From positions 431 through 57,823 of the forward strand of contig NZ_NOXX01000201.1 of NCBI RefSeq assembly GCF_002251775.1: a DNA stretch of 57,393 nucleotides, written 5' to 3'. The stretch's first letter is position 1. Every line of letters begins with the position of its first letter. This stretch comes from Flavobacterium aurantiibacter (lineage in GTDB: Bacteria; Bacteroidota; Bacteroidia; Flavobacteriales; Flavobacteriaceae). This document shows positions 35,454 through 42,730 of this stretch, one piece after another. A model generated the notes under the pieces. It worked only from the letters and a program-made list of their open reading frames with translations, was not told where the DNA came from and made no database searches. The position numbers and the translations under genes were made by a program.

Positions 35454-36719
35454 TTAATATTTTTTGAGAATCAAACAAGCATTTACATCTCCAAAACCAA
35501 AACTTGCCTTGGCAATAACATCTAATTTGTGCAGTTTTTTGGTAGGATGAATGCATTCCACTGCAATTCGATTGCTAATTTCGGGATGAATATCTTCTGA
35601 ATTTACGTTTGGATGTAAAAACTGCTCTTTCAATTGCAACACTGCAGCTACTGTTTCTATGGCACCACTTGCGGCCAATGTATGTCCGATAAGTCCTTTT
35701 GTGGCTTGGATTTGAGGAAAATCTGCTCCAGACCTTTGTAAAGCCTGCGTCCAGTTTTCAATTTCGGTACTGTCTTTTATGGTGGCTGTTAGATGTCCGT
35801 TTATCAAGTCAATTTCAGATGCCGAAATACCGGAGTGAATAAGCGCTTGCTGAATGCATCGAATCACAGCAACCGAATTTGGCGCAGTCATGCTTCCGCC
35901 GTTTCGTTGACCGCCACTGTTTACGTGTCCGCCTAAAATCTCTCCATAAATCGGCGCGTTTCTTTCCAAAGCCACGTCTAAGGCTTCTAAAACCAAGGCG
36001 CCGGCTCCCGCCGCTGGAACAAAACCGGAAGCTGTACCCGAAAGCGGTCGCGAACCTTTTTCCGGCTCATCGTTGTGTTTAAACGTACAAACACGCATCG
36101 CATCAAAGCCTCCCCAAATGTACGGGCCGCTATCACTGCTGCTTCCTGCCAAAATACGATCGGCTTTTCCAGTGGCAATCCGTTCCGCGGCAGCGAGAAT
36201 ACTTTCAGTTCCCGTAGCACAAGCACTTGAATTCGAGGTGTTACAATTTCCCAAGCCAAGCTTCCCTCCTACGTACGCACTTACGGCACTACTCATGGTT
36301 TGAATTACCGCCGAACTTCCCAATCTTCGCGTTTGAAGTGCATCGATTTGAAGAATGCTTTCGCGGAATTTACCGACACCCAAACTTCCGTTTCCGAAAA
36401 TAATTCCGCTTTCCCAACGTGGATGCGCTGTTTCGATTGATAACCCCGCGTCGTTCCATGCTTCCAACGCTGCTAAAACGCCATAAACAAAGCCTGTGGA
36501 TTGTAAATTTCGGCGTTCGATCTCCGAAAAAACAGATTCGAGTACTGTATTTTCGAATGTTGGCGTACCTGAAATGCGACATGAAAATTGAAGAGCTTCC
36601 AGCTCAGGATCGAACGAAATTCCCGAAGCACCCGTTCGTAAGGCATCGCTAAAATTCTGTATTCCAACAGCATTTGGCGCAACAACTCCTAATCCGGTTA
36701 TGACTACTCTCCTATTCAT
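35454..36719 (-). CDS. Beta-ketoacyl-ACP synthase, KAS II-like
   Basis: A 421-residue condensing enzyme of the FabF/KAS II type. The nucleophile Cys167 in NSSACATGTES, catalytic His309 (INGHLTAT) and Lys341/His346 (KGLIGHTLAASG) are all present, so the Cys-His-His site is complete. The canonical HGTGT loop reads HLTAT, an unusual change that may alter substrate choice. It overlaps the dehydratase gene by 8 bases. Probable role: elongation of an acyl-ACP starter for the polyketide. Confidence 0.86.
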   Translation of the reverse strand: MNRRVVITGLGVVAPNAVGIQNFSDALRTGASGISFDPELEALQFSCRISGTPTFENTVLESVFSEIERRNLQSTGFVYGVLAALEAWNDAGLSIETAHPRWESGIIFGNGSLGVGKFRESILQIDALQTRRLGSSAVIQTMSSAVSAYVGGKLGLGNCNTSNSSACATGTESILAAAERIATGKADRILAGSSSDSGPYIWGGFDAMRVCTFKHNDEPEKGSRPLSGTASGFVPAAGAGALVLEALDVALERNAPIYGEILGGHVNSGGQRNGGSMTAPNSVAVIRCIQQALIHSGISASEIDLINGHLTATIKDSTEIENWTQALQRSGADFPQIQATKGLIGHTLAASGAIETVAAVLQLKEQFLHPNVNSEDIHPEISNRIAVECIHPTKKLHKLDVIAKASFGFGDVNACLILKKY

Positions 36720-37164
36720 TTGGATTAAAATCGGTTAACATTCCTGAAATACTTCCTCTCGCTAAAACATCGCCACTTTCATTGAACAAAGAAACATCGC
36801 ACTTTAATTTTTCAAATCTAAAATATACTTTCTTTGATTTTACTGTGAGTTTATCTCCTGGAAAACTGGACTTTAAAAAGTTAATTTCAGTTGAAGTAAG
36901 TACGCATATCTTGTTATTATACAATGCATTATGATTTATATAAATCCCTAAACAAACTACTCCTATTTGTGCCATAATTTCGGTATGAATAACACCGGGC
37001 GTAATCGGAAAATCTTTAAAATGTCCCTGATAGAAATACGCATCTTCGGGCAATCGGTAATTTCCGGTGATCTCATTTTCGGATACCGACGTTATTTCAT
37101 CAACAAACAAAAATGGTTTTCGGTACGGCAGCTGAGCCAGAATATAGGTGTTTGCATTCATCAT
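36712..37164 (-). CDS. FabZ/FabA-like 3-hydroxyacyl-ACP dehydratase
   Basis: A 150-residue hotdog-fold protein. The FabZ active site is visible: His48 in YQGHFKDFPITPGV and Glu62 in TEIMAQIG, matching the His-Glu dyad. It could dehydrate a 3-hydroxyacyl-ACP, leading to an unsaturated chain. No dedicated ketoreductase is encoded in the operon, so that step, if it occurs, may be borrowed from fatty acid synthesis (FabG). It starts one base after the type III PKS stop codon. Confidence 0.83.
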   Translation of the reverse strand: MMNANTYILAQLPYRKPFLFVDEITSVSENEITGNYRLPEDAYFYQGHFKDFPITPGVIHTEIMAQIGVVCLGIYINHNALYNNKICVLTSTEINFLKSSFPGDKLTVKSKKVYFRFEKLKCDVSLFNESGDVLARGSISGMLTDFNPNE

Positions 37165-37165
37165 T

Positions 37166-38218
37166 TTAAAATTCGATTAGTAGGCGTTGCGCGGTAAAAC
37201 CCGGACCAAAACTCAGCATCAAACCAAGTTCGCCCGACTTTGGTTTCGATTTTAAAACTTCTTCCAAAACAAATAAAACCGTTGCGCTCGACATGTTGCC
37301 AAAGCGCGACAATACTGATTTTGTTGCGTTTAGATTCTTTCCCAAATCCCCAAAAAGTGCTTCGACGGTTTGAATAATCTTCTTCCCACCTGGATGAAAA
37401 ATAAGGTGATTAATCTGATCGATAGTGCGTTTGTTCTTTTCTAAAAATGGGTGTATGATGTTCGGAAAATGCTCGGCAATCGTATCTGGAACTTCCACAT
37501 CTAAAACCATTTTCAGACCGCCTTCAACCAAATCAAATCCCATCATGTGTTCTTTGTCAAAGAAGTGATACATTTCGTGGCTCAGAATTTTAGGATGTGT
37601 AACTTCTTCACTGTCAGAAAGTAAAACGCAGGCAGCACCATCACCAAAAATGGCCGCGCTAACCATATTAGCCATGCTAAAGTCGTCGAGTTGAAATGTT
37701 GCCGAAGGACTTTCGAATGCCACAATTGCTGCCTTTTTACCTGGGTTTGCTTTGAGAAAATGAGTTGCATAAATCAATGCACTCACGCCTGCTACACAAC
37801 CCATTTCGGTTACGGGAAGCCGCACAACATCTTGCTTAAGTCCAACTTTATTAATCAAATACGCATCTAAAGATGGAATCATAATTCCGGTGCAGCTTAC
37901 AGTAATGATGTAATCGAGTTCCTCGGGATTCCAATTTGCTTGTTGTAAAGCTTGTTCAAGGACGCGTGTTCCGAGTGTTATTGCAGCTTCCTTGTAGATA
38001 CGGTTCTTTTGTGCGAAAGTATCGGCAGTAAATACTGACACCGGATCCATAATGGCATAGCGTTGATCGACCAGAGCACTCTCGAATATTTTTACCACTT
38101 TACGAATAAACCGGTCGTCTTGGCCGTGCAGCCACTGTTCCAAAAAAGGAATGATTTCGGCAGTTTTCCTAGTAAACTCGGGAACTGCGGTAGCTACTGC
38201 ACTTATTTGTACACTCAT
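37166..38218 (-). CDS. Type III polyketide synthase (chalcone/stilbene synthase family)
   Basis: A 350-residue homodimeric condensing enzyme. The triad is complete: Cys141 in TEMGCVAGVSAL, His275 in LIFHPGGKK, Asn308 in RFGNMSSAT; the closing GxGPG-type loop is LSFGPGFTAQR. Such enzymes extend an acyl starter with malonyl-CoA and cyclise it to resorcinols, pyrones or phloroglucinols. Flanking methyltransferase and flavoprotein genes recall the Streptomyces srsABC set that makes alkylresorcinols and their quinones. It overlaps the methyltransferase by 4 bases. Exact starter and product unknown. Confidence 0.92.
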   Translation of the reverse strand: MSVQISAVATAVPEFTRKTAEIIPFLEQWLHGQDDRFIRKVVKIFESALVDQRYAIMDPVSVFTADTFAQKNRIYKEAAITLGTRVLEQALQQANWNPEELDYIITVSCTGIMIPSLDAYLINKVGLKQDVVRLPVTEMGCVAGVSALIYATHFLKANPGKKAAIVAFESPSATFQLDDFSMANMVSAAIFGDGAACVLLSDSEEVTHPKILSHEMYHFFDKEHMMGFDLVEGGLKMVLDVEVPDTIAEHFPNIIHPFLEKNKRTIDQINHLIFHPGGKKIIQTVEALFGDLGKNLNATKSVLSRFGNMSSATVLFVLEEVLKSKPKSGELGLMLSFGPGFTAQRLLIEF

Positions 38219-38913
38219 GTTTTATAGATGATCCATTGGTAGCGGTACGCCCACCTCCAACGAATGCTGAATTTAGTGAAATTTAGTTGCTTGGCGTAAC
38301 GCAAAAAATCAGCTTTTTTGAAACCCCGTAAAATCGAAACTAGTCCGTCGGATGTCGACATTCGGTTTAAACGGAAAACAAACGCCAAAGCTGTGAACAA
38401 ATAATACGCTTGTTTAGACCGATGTAAATCATTGATTCCCAACCCGATATTTGCTTTCTCATAATATTTTCGAATCACCTCCAGCAACAATTCGTCTTCA
38501 AAATGATGCAAGGTTAATGTGCAAATTACAATATCAATGGGTTCATCGGGAACTACCTGTAGAAAATCGGAACAGCTATAGCGAATCGAACTATCAGATA
38601 GTTTAATTGCATGATTTATAGTGGCTTGATTCCCGTCGATTCCCGTTAGACGAACATTTAAGTTACGTTTCTGAGCCCAAATTTTTATGGTTCTGAGCAT
38701 GTCGCCGTTTCCGCAACCTAAATCAACAATATGTACTTCCTTTTGATTTTTGTTTCGAAGAAGTTGTTCAATTCCGTTAATTGTAACCCGATTCCCTCCT
38801 AAAATTTGATTGATCCACGCAATTTTATCGAGTGCGTCTGTCAGCTCCGAACCTTCTAAATTCATGTCGTCCATGATTTCCGGTTCTGTAGAGCGCGTTC
38901 GAGTACTTATCAT
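38215..38913 (-). CDS. SAM-dependent class I methyltransferase
   Basis: A 232-residue Rossmann-type methyltransferase. Motif I is IVDLGCGNGDML (63-74), followed by an acidic strand (LTGIDGN) and the motif-IV-like IDIVICTLTLHHFED. It overlaps its neighbours by 4 bases on each side. By comparison with srs-type clusters it would O- or C-methylate the polyketide ring. Its C-terminus is basic and aromatic (RWAYRYQWI), possibly contacting a lipid substrate or the membrane. Confidence 0.85.
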   Translation of the reverse strand: MISTRTRSTEPEIMDDMNLEGSELTDALDKIAWINQILGGNRVTINGIEQLLRNKNQKEVHIVDLGCGNGDMLRTIKIWAQKRNLNVRLTGIDGNQATINHAIKLSDSSIRYSCSDFLQVVPDEPIDIVICTLTLHHFEDELLLEVIRKYYEKANIGLGINDLHRSKQAYYLFTALAFVFRLNRMSTSDGLVSILRGFKKADFLRYAKQLNFTKFSIRWRWAYRYQWIIYKT

Positions 38914-40031
38914 GTGGATTCTTGTTTGCCGTGCGTTTGTTTGATAACGAATTTCAACAACTGCGGGTACCTCACGAAGATAGGGAACAATTTGTCGGCA
39001 ATGACTTGATTTTGGAAAACTTTAGAGATTTGTCGGCCCATCCATAATCGTCCTGAAAACGCCTTGTTCCAATCTTTTTGATACATTTTCTCGACACGTA
39101 TTCGATTTATTTTTGTGGGTTCGGGATATTTTGTCAGTATTTCCGAAATCAAACGCGCACTTTTTATGGCCATTGCCATTCCGTTTCCACAAAGCGGATG
39201 TATCAAACCGGCAGAATCGCCAATCATTAAGATATGTTTTTCTGATTTGGTTTTCTTTTCAAAAGAAATTCCGCTGATGGCAATTGGTTTTTCAAAGGTG
39301 GAAGTGCTTTTTTCGAAGATTTCTCGAAGCGGCGCATTTTTAAAAAGAACGTTTTTAATTAATTCGGATATGGTTTTGTTTTGCTCGAGCAACTCTTGTT
39401 TGGCAAGAAAGCAAATATTTAATTCGTTGTTTTCGATTTTAGAAACGCCGCAGTAACCGCCGGTAAAATGGTATAATCCAACGATGTGTTCGGGGAAATC
39501 GCCTTTGTAGTGTGCTTTGACCGCAATCCAATCTGCATTTTTATAGGTGTGCTTTCGCTGAAATTGAACATCGACAACACTTTTCTTTCCCAAAGCGTTT
39601 AAAACGTAATCGGCTGTTAGTGTCTGATCACTGCGAATTGCAATAGTGAATACATTTTCATGGAAGCTGATGTTGTCTATTTTTTCAAAAATAAAGTCGA
39701 CGCCAATAGCTTTCGCGCGTTGGTACAGCAGTGAATCGAGGGCAAATCGACTGATTCCCAGACCTCCAAGTGGCAATGTACACTCCAATTGCTTACCGTT
39801 TTCCAACACAAATCGCAGTGTGTCAAGATTTTTCGGTTGTAAAGACAAAATATCCACACCTATTTGCCGCAAGTAAGAAACTACTTCATTAGACAAATAT
39901 TCGCCACACATTTTGTGATGCGGATACTTATTTTTTTCGATTACCGTAACATCAAAACCATTCATACGCAGGTGAATCGCGGCAGTTAAACCGGCTAATC
40001 CGCCTCCCGCGATCACAATTTTTGGTTTCAT
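38910..40031 (-). CDS. FAD-dependent oxidoreductase, UbiH/geranylgeranyl-reductase-like
   Basis: A 373-residue flavoprotein. The FAD Rossmann motif IVIAGGGLAGLTAAIHL is at residues 5-21 and the second FAD motif GDSAGLIHPLCGNG at 271-284. HKMCGEYLS near residue 40 is common in the geranylgeranyl reductase-like group. First gene of the operon, overlapping the methyltransferase by 4 bases. It may hydroxylate the phenolic ring toward a quinone, as SrsC-type hydroxylases do, or reduce a double bond; the sequence does not decide between them. Confidence 0.85.
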   Translation of the reverse strand: MKPKIVIAGGGLAGLTAAIHLRMNGFDVTVIEKNKYPHHKMCGEYLSNEVVSYLRQIGVDILSLQPKNLDTLRFVLENGKQLECTLPLGGLGISRFALDSLLYQRAKAIGVDFIFEKIDNISFHENVFTIAIRSDQTLTADYVLNALGKKSVVDVQFQRKHTYKNADWIAVKAHYKGDFPEHIVGLYHFTGGYCGVSKIENNELNICFLAKQELLEQNKTISELIKNVLFKNAPLREIFEKSTSTFEKPIAISGISFEKKTKSEKHILMIGDSAGLIHPLCGNGMAMAIKSARLISEILTKYPEPTKINRIRVEKMYQKDWNKAFSGRLWMGRQISKVFQNQVIADKLFPIFVRYPQLLKFVIKQTHGKQEST

Positions 40032-40088
40032 TTCGTTTGAGGGTCTTCCCTACTGCACTACGTGGGATTATGTTACAGCGTGCAAGGT

Positions 40089-41996
40089 CTACAACTTTCC
40101 TTTTTTAATTTCGTCGACAACTTCTGGATTGAGTAAGGTTGTAATATCTCCAAAATCAGCGTCGTTATTTTCGGCGATTTTTCTAAGAATTCGTCGCATT
40201 ATCTTTCCAGATCGCGTTTTGGGTAATCCACTTACAAACTGAATTTTATCCAATTTAGCAATCGGTCCGATCTGACTTGCAACCACTTGATTAATTTCAT
40301 TGCGCAAGTTGTCGTGATTACGGGTCATTCCTTCTTCTTTCAAAATCACAAAGCCATAAAGAGCGTTTCCTTTGATGTCGTGCGGGAATCCAACGATTGC
40401 ACTTTCTGCAACAGCTGGATGTTCGTTTATGGCGTCTTCAATTGGCGCAGTTCCTAAATTATGTCCGGAAACAATTACAACATCGTCAACGCGTCCGGTA
40501 ATTCGGTAATAACCTACTTCGTCGCGCAGTGCACCGTCACCGGTGAAGTATTTTCCAGGAAATGTAGAGAAATACGTTTTCTTATATCGTTCGTGATCGC
40601 CCCAAATGGTTCGTGCAATGGCAGGCCAAGGGAATTTTATGCATAAGCTTCCCACAACCTGATTTCCGTCGATTTCATTACGCTTTTCGTCCATCAATAC
40701 CGGTTGGATTCCCGGCAACGGCAAAGTCGCATAAGTTGGTTTTGTAGGTGTAACGAAGGCAATAGGCGAAATCATGATGCCACCCGTTTCCGTTTGCCAC
40801 CAAGTATCGACAAGCGGACAGCGTTTACCACCTACATGATCGTTAAACCAGTGCCAAGCTTCTTCATTAATAGGTTCACCAACCGAACCAATCACTTTCA
40901 ATGACGAAAGCGGGAACTTTTGCACATAATCCAAGCTTTCTTTAGCTAGCGAACGTATCGCTGTTGGCGCCGTATAAAACTGCGTAATTTTATGTTTTTC
41001 AATTACTTGCCAAAATCTACTCGGATCTGGAAACGTCGGAATTCCTTCAAACATCACCGTAGTTGCACCATTTAATAACGGTCCGTACAAAATGTAAGAA
41101 TGTCCGGTTATCCAACCTAAATCTGCCGTACACCAGAAGATATCGTTCTCTTCGTAATTAAAAATATTCTTAAAAGTATAAGCCGTGTAAACCATGTAAC
41201 CTGCGGTGGTGTGTACCATTCCTTTGGGTTTTCCGGTGCTTCCACTGGTGTAGAGAATGAAAAGCGGATCTTCACTGTCCATGATTTCTGCCACGTGATT
41301 GTCGGATGCATCAGCCCACAAATCGTCTAGCCAAATATCGCGCCCGTCGGTCATATTCACCGAAGTATGTGTTCGCTTCGCCACGATTACACGCTCTACG
41401 GTATCGTTCGATTTTAATGCTTCGTCGACAATTTCTTTCAGATTTATGGTTTTGTTTCCGCGGAAACCGCCGTCGCTTGTTACAACTAATTTACAACCCG
41501 CATCGTTTATTCGGGCAGCGAGTGCAGCTGATGAAAATCCAGCGAAAACTACCGAGTGAATGGCTCCGATTCGCGCGCAAGCTAAGGTAGCTACTGCCAA
41601 TTCCGGAATCATAGGCATGTAAATGCATACACGATCGCCTTTTTTCACACCTAAATCTTTGTAGATATTTGCCATTTTACAAACCCGCGAATGCAATTCG
41701 TTGTAAGAAATGTGCTGTGCTTCCTCGTCGGGATTATTCGGTTCAAAGAGAATGGCCGTTTTTGTACCACGTTTCGCCAAATGACGGTCGATACAATTTT
41801 TTACAATATTTAATTTTCCGTCAACAAACCATTTTACATCGGCTTCAGCCATATTAAAATCAACCACCTTTTCCCAATTTTGGTACCATACAAAGTGCTC
41901 TTCGGCAATTTTTCCCCAAAATTTTCGCGGTTCGCGGATCGACTTATTATAATGTTTAAAGTATTGTTCTAGGTTTTCAATCTTGTAGTAACTCAT
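40089..41996 (-). CDS. acs: Acetyl-CoA synthetase
   Basis: A 635-residue AMP-forming ligase that activates acetate to acetyl-CoA. Adenylation motifs: ILYTSGSTGKPKGMVHTTAGYM, WWQTETGG, YFTGDGALRDEVGYYRITGR, and the C-terminal catalytic Lys598 in KTRSGKIMRRILRK, the residue regulated by acetylation in this family. Full length. It could supply acetyl-CoA for malonyl units of the adjacent polyketide operon, 57 bases downstream, though Acs is usually a housekeeping enzyme. It is divergent from the aromatic catabolic cluster. Confidence 0.94.
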   Translation of the reverse strand: MSYYKIENLEQYFKHYNKSIREPRKFWGKIAEEHFVWYQNWEKVVDFNMAEADVKWFVDGKLNIVKNCIDRHLAKRGTKTAILFEPNNPDEEAQHISYNELHSRVCKMANIYKDLGVKKGDRVCIYMPMIPELAVATLACARIGAIHSVVFAGFSSAALAARINDAGCKLVVTSDGGFRGNKTINLKEIVDEALKSNDTVERVIVAKRTHTSVNMTDGRDIWLDDLWADASDNHVAEIMDSEDPLFILYTSGSTGKPKGMVHTTAGYMVYTAYTFKNIFNYEENDIFWCTADLGWITGHSYILYGPLLNGATTVMFEGIPTFPDPSRFWQVIEKHKITQFYTAPTAIRSLAKESLDYVQKFPLSSLKVIGSVGEPINEEAWHWFNDHVGGKRCPLVDTWWQTETGGIMISPIAFVTPTKPTYATLPLPGIQPVLMDEKRNEIDGNQVVGSLCIKFPWPAIARTIWGDHERYKKTYFSTFPGKYFTGDGALRDEVGYYRITGRVDDVVIVSGHNLGTAPIEDAINEHPAVAESAIVGFPHDIKGNALYGFVILKEEGMTRNHDNLRNEINQVVASQIGPIAKLDKIQFVSGLPKTRSGKIMRRILRKIAENNDADFGDITTLLNPEVVDEIKKGKL

Positions 41997-42078
41997 GGCT
42001 AAAAATTCGTGTAGTTCAAATCTAATAACTTTTATTCGTTAACAAGTAAAAAATCACAAACGAGTGTTCACGAAATCG

Positions 42079-42107
42079 TTTGCAAAAGCTATTTTTTATT
42101 TAATTTG
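42079..42107 (+). promoter_or_regulatory. Promoter of the aromatic catabolic operon
   Basis: TTTG at 42079-42082, 17 bases, then TTAATTTG at 42100-42107 (one mismatch to TAnnTTTG). It ends 17 bases before the ATG at 42125 and overlaps a GTG at 42107 that would otherwise be read as a start. Confidence 0.5.
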
Positions 42108-42124
42108 TGGAAAAACAATCCAAA

Positions 42125-42730
42125 ATGATAATCAAACCGGAAGAACTCGATTTCAAATCGGTTTATAAGTTGCTCACCGGACTTGTAATTCCCAGACCTA
42201 TTGGTTGGGTAGCTACTGTCAGTGAAGACGGTGTGCACAATTTAGCACCTTTCTCTTTTTTCAATGCCGTGAGTGCCGATCCGCCTACGCTCATGTTTTC
42301 GGCATCTAACAGCCCGAATGCCAATAAAGATACTTCTCGTAATGCCCTTCAAACAGGTGAGTTTGTCGTTAATATGGTTACCGAGAATTTAGTTGAACAG
42401 ATGAACGATACGGCAGCACCGATTCCTTCCCACGAAAGTGAGTTTGATTATGCGAAGATCGCTTATGCAGAAAGTACCGTAGTGAAACCGCGTCGTGTGG
42501 CAAATGCACCGATTTCGTTTGAATGTAAGGTTATTCATCATCATCACATCGATGGACAACGCGGTGGAAGTATGATGATTCTCGGAGAAATCGTGATGAT
42601 TCATATAAACGATCAAATTGTGGACGAGAACTATCACACCGATTTAGAAGTTTACCAGCCAATTTCGCGTTTAGCGGGAGCTTTTTATGCACGCTTAGGC
42701 GATCAGTTTGTTTTAAAACGCGCACAATGA
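42125..42730 (+). CDS. Flavin reductase-like (FMN-binding split-barrel) protein
   Basis: 201 residues from the ATG at 42125. A split beta-barrel flavoprotein of the DIM6/NTAB type: PRPIGWVATVSEDGVHNLAPFSFFNAVSADPPTLMFSAS is the typical FMN-binding stretch. Members reduce flavin with NAD(P)H or oxidise small substrates. It overlaps the next gene by 4 bases and opens a five-gene block with ATGA overlaps throughout. In this setting it may supply reduced flavin or act on a pathway intermediate; the fused monooxygenase/OYE next to it has its own flavins. Confidence 0.85.
   Translation: MIIKPEELDFKSVYKLLTGLVIPRPIGWVATVSEDGVHNLAPFSFFNAVSADPPTLMFSASNSPNANKDTSRNALQTGEFVVNMVTENLVEQMNDTAAPIPSHESEFDYAKIAYAESTVVKPRRVANAPISFECKVIHHHHIDGQRGGSMMILGEIVMIHINDQIVDENYHTDLEVYQPISRLAGAFYARLGDQFVLKRAQ

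Noticed and set aside
39115-39456. 113-residue plus-strand frame
   Set aside because: Antisense to the FAD oxidoreductase, whose FAD motifs are clear.
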